A stretch of DNA of 28,489 bases from positions 1 to 28,489 of the forward strand of contig JBBQSU010000033.1 of the NCBI GenBank assembly GCA_038234815.1, given 5' to 3'. Positions within the stretch are counted from its first letter, which is position 1. Each line of letters begins with the position of its first letter. Origin of the DNA: JBBQSU01 sp038234815 (GTDB lineage Bacteria; Planctomycetota; Phycisphaerae; Tepidisphaerales; Tepidisphaeraceae). The notes beneath the pieces are model-generated. The model was given only the letters and a program-made list of their open reading frames with translations, made no database searches and had not been told where the DNA came from. Of the stretch, positions 1-9,100 are shown piece by piece. The translations under genes were made by a program, and so were the position numbers.

Positions 1-293
1 GAAACCGGCCTGCCATCAATGGAAGCAAAATCGACCGGCGCGGCGGGCTTGCCGATGGCCATGACCAAGTGATCGGTTCCGGCGCATTTTCCGTGGGGTA
101 TGGCCAGCCCGTTTCCGATGCCGGTGGTGCGGGTGGCTTCACGATCGAGGACCGAATCGAGAACGGCCTTGGCGTTTTGAATTTCTCCGTTGGCGGCCAG
201 CAGGCTGACCAACTCGCTGATGCACGCGGCCTTGGTCGTGCCTTCAAGCGGGAGTTTGATATTTGAGGGTTTGAGAATTTCGCTCAGTCGCAT
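1..293 (-). CDS. ptsN: PTS EIIA type-2 / PtsN-like protein, partial (C-terminus beyond window edge)
   Basis: Reading the minus strand from the ATG at 293 gives 97 codons with no stop before the window edge. The protein starts MRLSEILKPSNIKL and has the EIIA type-2 layout. The phosphorylatable histidine is His67 in AIPHGK, preceded by the family-typical RTTGIGNGLA segment. Such proteins accept phosphate from the phosphotransferase chain; stand-alone versions (PtsN, EIIA-Ntr) mostly regulate nitrogen, potassium or envelope functions rather than import sugar. A GGAG lies 4 nt upstream of the ATG and supports this start. The gene follows scpB on the same strand after about 110 bp, so co-transcription is possible but not shown. 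Only the first two thirds are visible, so a larger fused protein cannot be excluded. Confidence 0.85.
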   Translation of the reverse strand, partial: MRLSEILKPSNIKLPLEGTTKAACISELVSLLAANGEIQNAKAVLDSVLDREATRTTGIGNGLAIPHGKCAGTDHLVMAIGKPAAPVDFASIDGRPV

Positions 294-368
294 ACGTCTC
301 CAATATTCCGAAAGAGTCAATGCTAACGCTGGCGTGAGACTCTGGCAAATTAACGCCTGAGCAGGAGG

Positions 369-382
369 AGGCAATTTTGCCT
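369..382. repeat. Short inverted repeat between scpB and ptsN
   Basis: AGGCAA and TTGCCT are perfect 6-bp arms separated by TT. It lies just after the scpB stop. No T-run follows on the minus strand, so it is not a convincing intrinsic terminator. It may be a weak transcript-end structure or an operator. Confidence 0.3.
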
Positions 383-404
383 GTGAAACCGATGGCGGGG
401 TGGG

Positions 405-1052
405 TCAGGTGGTGGACCGAGGCAGTGGGGCAGGCTCCTGAGGTTTGTCGGATTCCGGCAAGTCCTTGAGGTTGTTGAGTCCGAAGACTTCGAGGAATCG
501 CTTGGTGGTGCCGTAGAGGATCGGCCGACCGGGGATTTCGGCGCGACCGTCGATTTTAACGAGGTGTTTCTCCATCAGCCCGCGGATGGTCTCGCCACAG
601 GCCACGCCACGGATGGCCTCGATGTCGGCCCGCAGCATCGGTTGCTTGTAGGCGATGATCGCCAGGGTTTCCAAAGCGGCTTTGCCCAGCTTGGCGTCGA
701 TGTCCTTTTGATGGAAGGCCTTAAGCTTTTCGCCATATTGGGGGAGCGTGAGGATTTGGAATCCGCCGGCCACCTGTTCGATGCGAAACGCGCGGCCGGC
801 CTGTTGATAAGCGGCGTTGAGTTCGGCGACGGCTTTACGGACGGATCGGGTGGAATGGAGGCCAAGGAATTCCGCCAGCTTGCCGGGCGTGAGCGGGTGA
901 TGGATGCTGAGGAGCAGGGCTTCGAGCAGGCCGACATCCAACGCCGGATCGGCCGGTGCGGTCGGGTCGGGTTCGATCAAACCGTCCTGCGATTCGGACG
1001 GTTCGTCGTCTGTGCTGACCGATGAATCAAGCGGCTGAGATTCGGATTGCAT
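405..1052 (-). CDS. scpB: Segregation and condensation protein B (ScpB)
   Basis: A 215-residue protein, close to the usual ScpB length. ScpB dimers bind ScpA and the SMC ATPase in the condensin complex that compacts and segregates the chromosome. The acidic N-terminal tail (about residues 1-40) is followed by two winged-helix domains. Recognisable segments are the LLLSIHHPLTPGKLAEFLG region and the hallmark ALETLAIIAYKQP followed by IEAIRGV. The C-terminus has the GRPILYGTTKRFLEVFGL block. The reading frame stays open upstream through the tRNA-Val gene, so the ATG at 1052 was chosen: it directly precedes the acidic tail and avoids the tRNA. No Shine-Dalgarno sequence is seen. scpA is not in the window. 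The tRNA gene lies 83 bp upstream on the same strand, so scpB may be transcribed from the tRNA promoter. Confidence 0.93.
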   Translation of the reverse strand: MQSESQPLDSSVSTDDEPSESQDGLIEPDPTAPADPALDVGLLEALLLSIHHPLTPGKLAEFLGLHSTRSVRKAVAELNAAYQQAGRAFRIEQVAGGFQILTLPQYGEKLKAFHQKDIDAKLGKAALETLAIIAYKQPMLRADIEAIRGVACGETIRGLMEKHLVKIDGRAEIPGRPILYGTTKRFLEVFGLNNLKDLPESDKPQEPAPLPRSTT

Positions 1053-1135
1053 GGCTCGGCTCGGAGGGAAACAGTCCAACCCGCTCGCGTGGGTCTCTGC
1101 CGCTTGACACCGAACGGCAGAGCCAAATATGAAAA

Positions 1136-1209
1136 TGGGCCGTACAGGGCTCGAACCTGTGACCCCCAGCGTGTCATGCTGGTGCGCTAGCCAACTGCGC
1201 CAACGGCCC
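1136..1209 (-). tRNA. tRNA-Val (anticodon GAC)
   Basis: The minus strand folds into a complete cloverleaf. The 7-bp acceptor stem is GGGCCGT with ACGGCCC. The D arm has GCGC/GCGC, the anticodon stem is CCAGC/GCTGG around the loop ATGACAC, and the T arm is ACAGG/CCTGT around TTCGAGC. Loop positions 34-36 read GAC, which decodes the valine codon GTC. The discriminator base is A and the 3' CCA is not encoded, so it must be added by tRNA nucleotidyltransferase. Total length is 74 nt with a 5-nt variable loop. Confidence 0.96.
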
Positions 1210-1224
1210 GTTTGATGCGCCTCG

Positions 1225-1252
1225 GTTGTACTGGAGTGAGGCGGGATGTCAA
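1225..1252 (-). promoter_or_regulatory. Sigma-70-type promoter for tRNA-Val
   Basis: On the minus strand a perfect -35 box TTGACA (1247-1252) is followed after 16 bp by TACAAC (1225-1230, 4 of 6 consensus bases). The expected start site is about 1218, a few bases before the mature tRNA 5' end at 1209. Distance and orientation fit a tRNA promoter that may also serve scpB. Confidence 0.65.
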
Positions 1253-1343
1253 GCTTTTCGTACCCATTAGCGTGCCGGGAGTTTAGTAATGTGGAGGTGG
1301 ATTCCTTAATCGAGTCGTTGGTCATAGACTGGTCGGGGCAACC

Positions 1344-3482
1344 ATGTTTATCAATCCACTCTTGCTGGCCGGGATTGGGGGCGCGGTGGTGCCGCTGGTG
1401 CTGCACCTGCTGGCCAAGGCACGGTATCGCAGTGTGGATTGGGGCGCGATGATGTTTCTGTCCGGGGCCGATGCCCGACAGCACCAGAGCACCCGGTTGA
1501 AGCAGTGGATACTGCTCTTGCTGCGGATGGCACTGGTGGCTTTGCTGGCCATGGCGCTGGCCCGGCCGGTCGTCAAATCGAGCTGGGCGGGGCTAGCCGG
1601 AGAAGGGCGGGTCACTGCCGTCATCGTACTGGACTGCTCGATGAGCATGGCTACGGAGGAAGCGGGCCGCAGCCGGTTTGATCTGGCGCGCGATGCGGTC
1701 ATGCAGATTTTGTCCGGGCTTAAAAGAGGGGATCGAGCCGCATTGCTGCTCGCCGGGGACGGCGAACCGACTTCCGACCCCACGGCCGATTTGCAGTCGC
1801 TGGTGACGAAAGTGGCAGGACTGAAGCCCGGCCGGGGGCTGGCCGACCTGGCGCAGGCTATGCAATCCGGGCTTGATCTGCTTGAAAAAAGCGAGCCGCA
1901 AAACCGGCGGCTTTATGTAATTACCGACCGCCAGGCGGTGAGCTGGCGTCATGCCGATGCGGTCTTTCGATCGACCTGGGCCGGGCGGTTGTCTAACGGT
2001 CGCGCCGGGCCGCGCGGAGTAATCTGCACCGTGGGCGGGCAGTCGGCGGACAATGTGTTTATCGAACGCGCGCACCTGGTTTCGCCGCCGGCGGTGCGCG
2101 GGCAGACCGCTGAAATCGAAGTGACGGTGCGTAACTCGGGTTCGGCTCCGCGGACACAACTGCCGTTGACGGCATCGCTGGGGGGCAATGAGTATTTCAC
2201 CACTCTGCTGAATCTGGGCGCTGATGCGCGTTCCACGCTTCGCCTGCCCGTGCGCGGCACGAACGAGACCGGCGTGCCGGTGATATCCCTGGTGCTGAGG
2301 TCCACCGGACAGACGCTGGACGACTTGATGGAACTGGCAGTAGAGGTGGTTCCGCCTACGAAGGTGCTCATTGTGAGTGGGGATGAAAGATCCGGCGCGC
2401 TGCGTGGCAAGTCCGCGTTCCTGCGTCTTGCCTTGGCCCCGCATTCGGCACTGGGCAAGCCAACCGGGGATTCCGCGGAGGTCACAATCGAGCCGATTGA
2501 AGATTGGGCAAAGCGCGCGTTGAAGGAATTTCAGGTGGTTGTGCTGGCCGATGTGGATTCGCTCGGAGCGGCGCAGCTGCGAGAACTGGAGCAGTTCGTC
2601 TACGCCGGTGGCGGGCTGCTGGTGGCCCCTGGCAAGCTGGCCCGTGCCGATGCCTACAATGCCCAATTATATCGAGACGGCGCCGGCCTGCTGCCTGCGG
2701 CCGTAGCGCCGGCGATTGAAGCCAAAGGCGCGTCGCTACTGGGTATCGACCTGAATTCACCGATGTTCAGTTTTCTGCGCAATCAGGCCAGCCCGCTGCC
2801 CAACGTGACGATCGACCGGTTCTTCCCGGCGACGCCGGCGAGCAATGCGCGTGTTGTGGCCAGCTTGAGTAATGGCCAGCCGTTCTGCGTGACCGGGTCT
2901 GCCGGTCGCGGACAGGTCATGCTGGTCACCACCTCGCTGGATGCCGACTGGTCTAATCTCCCACTCACCAGTTTTTTCCTGCCATTCGTGCAAGGCTCGG
3001 TGCGCTCCTTGGCTGGCGGAAGTTTGCCAAACAGAAATCTCGAGTCCGGGCAACCGATCGAATTAGGCATAGACGGGTTGATTGATCAGGCGAGTCTGTC
3101 GGTTATTACGCCGTCGGGCCTGGCGGCATTACCGGATGTAACACGCATCGAAGGCCGAACCGACGTGCGGTTTGCCGACACGCAGACGCCCGGACGCTAT
3201 CAACTGCGCTATCGATCGCGCGGGCGAGAGGTGTCCCAGCTTTTCATCGTGCAGGCCCCGCGGGCCGAGTCCGACCTCACGAATCTTTCTGAAGACGAAC
3301 TAAAATCGTTGTCGTCAGACCTGCATTGCGCTTGGGTTGATCCTGCCCGCAGCACGCTGGCGGAGGCGCTTTCCGGGGATCGATCGTTCCGCGAGTTGTG
3401 GGCGATGCTGCTTTCGGGAGTTTTCCTTTTGGCGATCGTGGAGATGAGCCTGGCCCGACGATGGTCAAAGGAGGCCGCATGA
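1344..3482 (+). CDS. BatA-like membrane protein with vWA domain
   Basis: A 712-residue protein. It begins with the BatA-type N-terminal membrane domain: a hydrophobic helix at about residues 5-23 and a second at about 54-74. A vWA domain follows with the metal-site motif DCSMS (Asp97, Ser99, Ser101) and a later Asp195 in YVITD. The usual metal-site threonine seems replaced by the GRG segment near residue 164, so metal binding may be incomplete. A GATase-like segment lies at about 395-430 (FQVVVLADVDSLG ... GGGLLVAPG). A last membrane helix is near the C-terminus (about 683-703). BatA-like proteins usually work with MoxR ATPases in envelope assembly or stress tolerance; that role is inferred. 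First gene of a four-gene operon. Its stop overlaps the next start (ATGA). No good promoter or Shine-Dalgarno sequence is seen before it. Confidence 0.85.
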   Translation: MFINPLLLAGIGGAVVPLVLHLLAKARYRSVDWGAMMFLSGADARQHQSTRLKQWILLLLRMALVALLAMALARPVVKSSWAGLAGEGRVTAVIVLDCSMSMATEEAGRSRFDLARDAVMQILSGLKRGDRAALLLAGDGEPTSDPTADLQSLVTKVAGLKPGRGLADLAQAMQSGLDLLEKSEPQNRRLYVITDRQAVSWRHADAVFRSTWAGRLSNGRAGPRGVICTVGGQSADNVFIERAHLVSPPAVRGQTAEIEVTVRNSGSAPRTQLPLTASLGGNEYFTTLLNLGADARSTLRLPVRGTNETGVPVISLVLRSTGQTLDDLMELAVEVVPPTKVLIVSGDERSGALRGKSAFLRLALAPHSALGKPTGDSAEVTIEPIEDWAKRALKEFQVVVLADVDSLGAAQLRELEQFVYAGGGLLVAPGKLARADAYNAQLYRDGAGLLPAAVAPAIEAKGASLLGIDLNSPMFSFLRNQASPLPNVTIDRFFPATPASNARVVASLSNGQPFCVTGSAGRGQVMLVTTSLDADWSNLPLTSFFLPFVQGSVRSLAGGSLPNRNLESGQPIELGIDGLIDQASLSVITPSGLAALPDVTRIEGRTDVRFADTQTPGRYQLRYRSRGREVSQLFIVQAPRAESDLTNLSEDELKSLSSDLHCAWVDPARSTLAEALSGDRSFRELWAMLLSGVFLLAIVEMSLARRWSKEAA
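3467..3474 (+). promoter_or_regulatory. Strong Shine-Dalgarno sequence inside the end of the preceding gene
   Basis: AAAGGAGG lies in the last codons of the BatA-like gene, 4 nt before ATG 3479 and 7 nt before a second in-frame ATG at 3482. It is one of the few strong ribosome sites in the window. It rules out the longer in-frame start at 3398. Spacing slightly favours ATG 3482. Confidence 0.7.
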
Positions 3483-6127
3483 TGCTGGGGAGCATACTGT
3501 GGCAATCGCTGAATCGAATTCCGCTGGCGCTGGGCCTGCTGGCGTTGACCGTGCTGGCTGTTCTTTGGATGTATCGCAGGCAGTCAGGTCTGCTGGGCAA
3601 GCCTTGGCGATGGGTGCTGCCGAGTTTGCGGATATTGGCGCTGGGGGCGCTATTACTTTCCATTCTTCGGCCGATCCTGATTCGAGCGAAAACGACCAGC
3701 GAGCAGGGAACGCTGCTGGTGATTGTTGACGATTCCATGAGCATGTCTGTCACCGATTCGAGCCGCACGGCAGCGGCTCGATTGGCCCTAGCCGACGCCT
3801 TGGGCGATCTCCCGAATCGCCCGAAATCTCAACAGGCTGCCGACATCACGCAGAAGCTGGATCAGGCGAGCCTGCTGCTGGCGGAGATGGAGCGCCTGGC
3901 CAGCGAAGTGGATTATGCCCGACTGTCGGGACGCGGGGTGAAAGAGGCACAATCGCGCCTGGAGGATAAGCAGGCACAGTTCGATGCTTTGCAGAAAGAG
4001 TTCGCGGGGTTGGCCGAGGCCGGCCCGGCGAAAAATGCCGTGATCGAGCGTATGGCGCAGCTCGCGGAAGTGGATCGATCCAAGCGGCTCGATGGGTTTG
4101 CTCGTGAATGGCGAAGTCGCGCCGGACGATTGCGTTCGGCAGTTGCGCAACTACAGGGCGAGCTGGACGATAAGTTTTATCGGTCCGACCCGGCAGCCCG
4201 GGCCGCGGCCGACGCGCTGGCTTCGCAAAGCAGGTATGATCTTGTTGAAAAGGCACTTCTCGAACCGGGCAAAGGCCTGATTGATCATCTCCCTGCGGAG
4301 ATGCCATTGGCGGGCATGGCATTACGCGGCCCCGCGGTCCTGTTCCCTCTGCGTCGAGGAGATAAGCCCATTGTCCGCCTGCCCGCCCGGCCCGACGCCA
4401 TTCAGAGCGATCTGGCCGGTGCGCTGGCTGCAGCGCGAGCGAGCCTGGGCAAGTCGTTGCGGGGGATTGTGCTGTTTTCGGACGGGCGGCAGGTCGGGAC
4501 GAGCGCCGAGTCGGTGCCGGAGGTGAACGTGCCCATATTGGCCGTTAGCGTCGTGGCAAGGGGCGCGCCGGTCGATCTATCTCTCACCCAGCCGACGATT
4601 CCCGTCTCAGCTTTTGTCGACGAAACAATCGCAGTGTGTGCCCATGTGCGGTTGTCCGGAATGAAAAAAGTTGCCATCGACCTTCGCTGCACAGTGGGTG
4701 ATGAGGAACAGAAGCGGTCGATTTCTGTTAATGACGAACGTGACATTCCCGTCGAATTTTCGTTCAAGCTGAAACAGAACGGCGTGCTGCCGATACGGCT
4801 TGAGGTTGCTCCGCTTCCCGGAGAAGCGAGTCTCGAGAACAATCGGATCGAGCGATGGATTAAGGTCATTAGCGACAAAATTCATATCGCGGCCTTCAGT
4901 GGGACCGCCACCTGGGATTTCCAATACCTGAGGAATGCCCTGTCTCGAACAGCCTGGGCGAAACTGGACCATGGGGTGCTTGATAGCCCGTCGGCGCAAC
5001 TGCCACTGTCACCGGACGAGATCATGAATTTAGGCGTGCTGATTCTGCATGACGTGCCAATCGGTGCGCTTTCGGCCGCCCAGTGGAATGCCGTCAGCAA
5101 ATTGGTGCTCGACCGTGGGGGTAGTGTGCTGCTGCTTGCCGGAGAGTCGCATCTACCCGGAGAGTATCTGCACGATGCGCAGGCGCAGTGGCTCCTTCCG
5201 TTTGCCGATGGTGCGGCACCTGTCTGGCGAACCTGGCCGGGTGAAGCGCCGGGCTATCACATCCTGCCCACACCGGCAGGTTCAAAATACGACGCGCTGA
5301 AGATGGCCGACGATCCCGAGCAGAGCCGCCGCCGGTGGGCTGAGCTTTCGCCGGTGTATCGAATCTTGCAGGCCAGTGAATGGAAGCCCTCTGCGGTCGG
5401 TCTGCTGGCCGAGGCCGATTCCAAGTCGCCGGTGCTGACCGAAACGCGCCTGGGCAGGGGCCGGGTTTTTTTCGTCGGCTTTGATGAAACCTGGCGATGG
5501 CGCTATGAGGTCGGCGAGCGCGATCAGGATCGATTCTGGCTGCAGTTGATACGCTACGCGTCGGAGTCGCCGTATCAGGCTTCGGAAGGGAAGTATTCCC
5601 TAGACGTGGATCGGGCGTCGGTGAGGCCGGACGAATCAATTCACGTTCGCGCGCGGGTTCGAGAAGAACCGGGAGCGACGACGCAACCGGCGACTTTGGA
5701 AGTCGTCCTATTGCAACAAGGCTCGCCCCGGCGGGTAGAACGATTGGTGGCCCAGCCTTTTTCACCGGACCGGTTTGAAGGCACGTTGTCCGGTTTGCCT
5801 GCCGGAGATCTGGAATTGCAATTGCGCACCAGCGACGGGCCGGTTCCAGGTCTAATTGTGCCGGTGCATGTGATCGAATCGACTGAAGCGGAAATGGCCG
5901 ACCTTTCTGGTGACGAAAAGTACCTTCAGCGGCTGGCCGAAGGCAGTGGAGGCGAAATGATCCGGTTGGATCAGATCGCGTCGCTGCCACAGCGGATTCA
6001 GGACGTGCAGCGGGAGCAGTCCCGGTTTCTTGAACGCCCGCTTTGGGATAGCCCGTGGCTTTTTGGTTTTGTCCTGGCCTGCCTGTCGGCAGAGTGGGCC
6101 TTGCGGAAGCGATTGGGATTGGTTTAG
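3479..6127 (+). CDS. Large membrane protein with a vWA-like domain split by a coiled coil
   Basis: An 882-residue protein (881 if ATG 3482 is used). Two membrane helices lie at about residues 14-32 and 46-67. A vWA-type strand with DDSMS (Asp84, Ser86, Ser88) comes next. The chain is then interrupted by roughly 170 residues of charged, heptad-like coiled coil (about 105-275), after which the vWA fold appears to resume with GIVLFSDGRQ. A beta-rich region follows, then a GATase-like domain around the VLILHDVPIGAL and GGSVLLLAGES segments. A final hydrophobic helix (WLFGFVLACLSAEWAL) is at the C-terminus. Architecture matches unnamed planctomycete vWA membrane proteins encoded beside BatA. Substrate and partner are unknown. 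It is translationally coupled to both neighbours: 4-nt overlap upstream and 4-nt gap downstream. Confidence 0.8.
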   Translation: MMLGSILWQSLNRIPLALGLLALTVLAVLWMYRRQSGLLGKPWRWVLPSLRILALGALLLSILRPILIRAKTTSEQGTLLVIVDDSMSMSVTDSSRTAAARLALADALGDLPNRPKSQQAADITQKLDQASLLLAEMERLASEVDYARLSGRGVKEAQSRLEDKQAQFDALQKEFAGLAEAGPAKNAVIERMAQLAEVDRSKRLDGFAREWRSRAGRLRSAVAQLQGELDDKFYRSDPAARAAADALASQSRYDLVEKALLEPGKGLIDHLPAEMPLAGMALRGPAVLFPLRRGDKPIVRLPARPDAIQSDLAGALAAARASLGKSLRGIVLFSDGRQVGTSAESVPEVNVPILAVSVVARGAPVDLSLTQPTIPVSAFVDETIAVCAHVRLSGMKKVAIDLRCTVGDEEQKRSISVNDERDIPVEFSFKLKQNGVLPIRLEVAPLPGEASLENNRIERWIKVISDKIHIAAFSGTATWDFQYLRNALSRTAWAKLDHGVLDSPSAQLPLSPDEIMNLGVLILHDVPIGALSAAQWNAVSKLVLDRGGSVLLLAGESHLPGEYLHDAQAQWLLPFADGAAPVWRTWPGEAPGYHILPTPAGSKYDALKMADDPEQSRRRWAELSPVYRILQASEWKPSAVGLLAEADSKSPVLTETRLGRGRVFFVGFDETWRWRYEVGERDQDRFWLQLIRYASESPYQASEGKYSLDVDRASVRPDESIHVRARVREEPGATTQPATLEVVLLQQGSPRRVERLVAQPFSPDRFEGTLSGLPAGDLELQLRTSDGPVPGLIVPVHVIESTEAEMADLSGDEKYLQRLAEGSGGEMIRLDQIASLPQRIQDVQREQSRFLERPLWDSPWLFGFVLACLSAEWALRKRLGLV

Positions 6128-6131
6128 CGTG

Positions 6132-9100
6132 ATGGGCGATGCACAAGACACAATTTCGCTGCCCGCCGAAGTTCTATCCTTCTTGCGCGGATTTGTTCGC
6201 CGTCGGCGATGGATGGCGCTGCTGAAGGCGATGGGCGTGTCGGTCCTGTTCCTGGGCGTGTGGTTGTTGTGCTGGAGTGCGGTGGACCGGCTCTATCCCC
6301 TGAATCCGCCCGTCCGGTGGATTGCGCTGATCACTGGCGCATTGGGCGCACTCGTTCCACTCGTCCGGCCGGTTCGTCGCCTGTTGACCGGCGCGGTGGA
6401 CTGGCAGTCAGCGGCCGAGCAGGTGGAACAACTCGATCGGTCCTTCGGACAGAAGCTTGAGACGGTCGTCTCGCAGGTGCTGGCGCCGTCAAACCAACGG
6501 GCTTCTTCATTGATTCTCGAGCAACTTGTGGGGCAAGTGTCTTCGGCAGCGGCGCCGCGGGCCGGAGGAAAAATCGTCTCGGCGAGGCCCGCAGTGTTGG
6601 CGTGGGCCGCGGTGGCGGGACTGGTGGTGGTGGGGGTGAGTTTGAGCCTATGGCCCTGGCTTAATCTTCAACAACTCCTGGCCCGGCTGGTCATGCCCTG
6701 GGCGCCGATCGCGCAGGTCACCACCACTTCGCTCACGGTTGAAACCGCCAACGCCCGGGTCATCCAAGGCGAGCCCCTTAAGATTGTCGCCACCACCGTG
6801 CGGCTCAACGGGGATTCGGTTATCGCGCATCTGGGCACGGACACCAAAAACCTGTCGGTATTCACCATGACACCGATCGGCCAGAATCGCTTTGAACTGG
6901 ACCTTCCGGCCGTCGATCAAAGCACCCGGTACTTCATCACCGCAGGGGACGCCACCAGTTCCGCTTACACCATCACGGCTTTGCCGCGGCCGCTGGTGAC
7001 GGAATTTCGCATTCGTTACACATATCCTGCCTATACAGGACTGCCTCCGCTGACCGTGACGAACACCGACGGCTTGATCGAAGCCCCAATAGGGACAGAG
7101 ACGAACCTGACGGTTGTATCCAGCGTGGCGCTTAACCGAGCATCGTTGGCGATCGACAGCGAGATCATCGAACTGGACAGAACGCTTGATCTCAAGGCGC
7201 GACAGACCAAGTTCAACGTGACCAGGGATCGAAAATACACGTTGGACCTGTTGAGCGACGCCGGGGTGCCGGGCCACGGTCCCGAGGGCACGGTCATCCG
7301 GGCCTTGCCCGATCGCCCGCCCATCGCGCGTCTGGGTCTGCCGGAAAATCTCCGCGCAAACCGGCGCGACATTCTGCCGTTGCAGTTCGAGGCTCTCGAT
7401 GACTACGGCATCAAATCGATCAACGTCGTTACAAGGATTAATGGATCGGCGGAGCACCTGCGCGCAATCCCTGTTCGCGGCGACGTCCGGCGACAAGCCG
7501 GGGTGCAATCCCTCGACCTTGCGGACCTCCAACTGAACGTGGGTGATATTGTGCAGGTGTCGCTGCTTGCGACTGACCGGGCCGGCCAAAAAACCACAAG
7601 CCCTCCGCGGCAATTGCTAATCAGCCCGCGCTCGATGGACATGACGCGCCAATTGCGCTTGGACGCATTGCTTGCGGCACAAGCGCAAGCGGCCGATATC
7701 GAGAAGAACTTGCAGGCATCGCGCGAGTCTGCGGAGGCGGCCGGGCACATCGACGATAAGTTTTCCCAGCCGTTTCTCGACGCCATCGCCAAACTCACTC
7801 GTGACGCTACCGCCGCTACAGAATCCGAGGCGCTGGTCAACCAGTCGCTGTTGCGCGTGATCGTCCGCAGTGACAGCGCGGCATTCTCCATCGCGCTGGC
7901 GGGACTGCTCGATGCCAATCGCGTGGCGCAGACTGCCACCGAATCGGCTGTGGGCCTCCGCGATGCGACGGTGAAAGCGCCGCTCGATGGGGCGCTTGCC
8001 GGCGCCCGGAGAGTTCGGGAAGCACTTGATGTTCTGGTGACCGGCGAGCGCGCCCGGGCGCTGCTCGGCGATCGCGAGGCGCTTCACGCTTCGTTGCGCG
8101 CCGGCCCGACTGGCGATGAGCCAGCGAAGCAGCGATTCAACAAAAGTATCAGCCGAGCCAAGGAGGATTTGGCCGCCGATGCCGCAGTCCTTTCGCTCAA
8201 TCCCAATGCCGGTGATTTCGAAGCGCAGCTTAAGACCCGCGTCGAACGGGCTGATCAATGGACGCGCGCGCAGGGGCCCGTGAACTTTCCTGAGGTCGCG
8301 GCGCTGTGGGCCAGGCAGACCAAGCCCGGCCTTGGTCCGCGATTGCTGGTGGCAAGTCAGGCCGAGGCCACTCGGCCCGATGCACAGATGAGCTGGGCAA
8401 GGGACCTGGAGCTTTGCTCGCGGGCAGCGGGGCGTCTGGAACAAGCGCCCGCTGACTCGGTCGATGCGATCAAACAATACCCCGCAGCGTTTGCCGCGCT
8501 CGATCACGAAAACACGCTCTTGCGTCCGCCCGAAACCCAGCGAAAGTCGCTGGACGCGCGCGTGGTCCAGGCCGCCGACGAAGCCCGACGGAAGATGCGC
8601 CTTTGGGCCGGTGAAGATCCGTCCAAGCCCCAGGAAAATTCACTCGCCCAGGCGATGGAGGCCAATCAACAGACTGCGGACCGCCAATACGATGAGGCTC
8701 GCCGGGCGGACGAAAAACGCAACATCTCGGCATCCGCTGCTGCTGACAAAGATAATTCAGCCGCGCAGCGCGTTGATCAGGCGGTGAACCGCGCCGAAGC
8801 GATTGATCGTCTGGCCGCCGAGCAGGCCAAACTGAACCTCGAGACGAAGACTTCGGCTAATCAATCCTCTAACAACGACCTTGCCCGGCGGCAGGAACAG
8901 TTGGCCGAGGCGATTAAGCAGGCCACCGAGCAGGCGAAATCCGATGACGCGCAGGGACAGAAAGCCGATTCGGCGGCCAGCGGGAAGGTGCCCGACGCAC
9001 CGGCCGAGGCCGCCAAGCCCGGCGAGGCCAGTTCACCCGATGAACCCGCCGATTGGCGCGAGGGCGCGCAGGCCACGATCGCTTCGGCCCAGCAGCAGTT

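Noticed and set aside
1053..1484. N-terminal extension of scpB
   Set aside because: The open frame runs through the tRNA-Val gene and its promoter; the extra residues match no ScpB.
1593..2666. A 357-codon minus-strand open frame
   Set aside because: Antisense to the BatA-like gene, with no recognisable domain.
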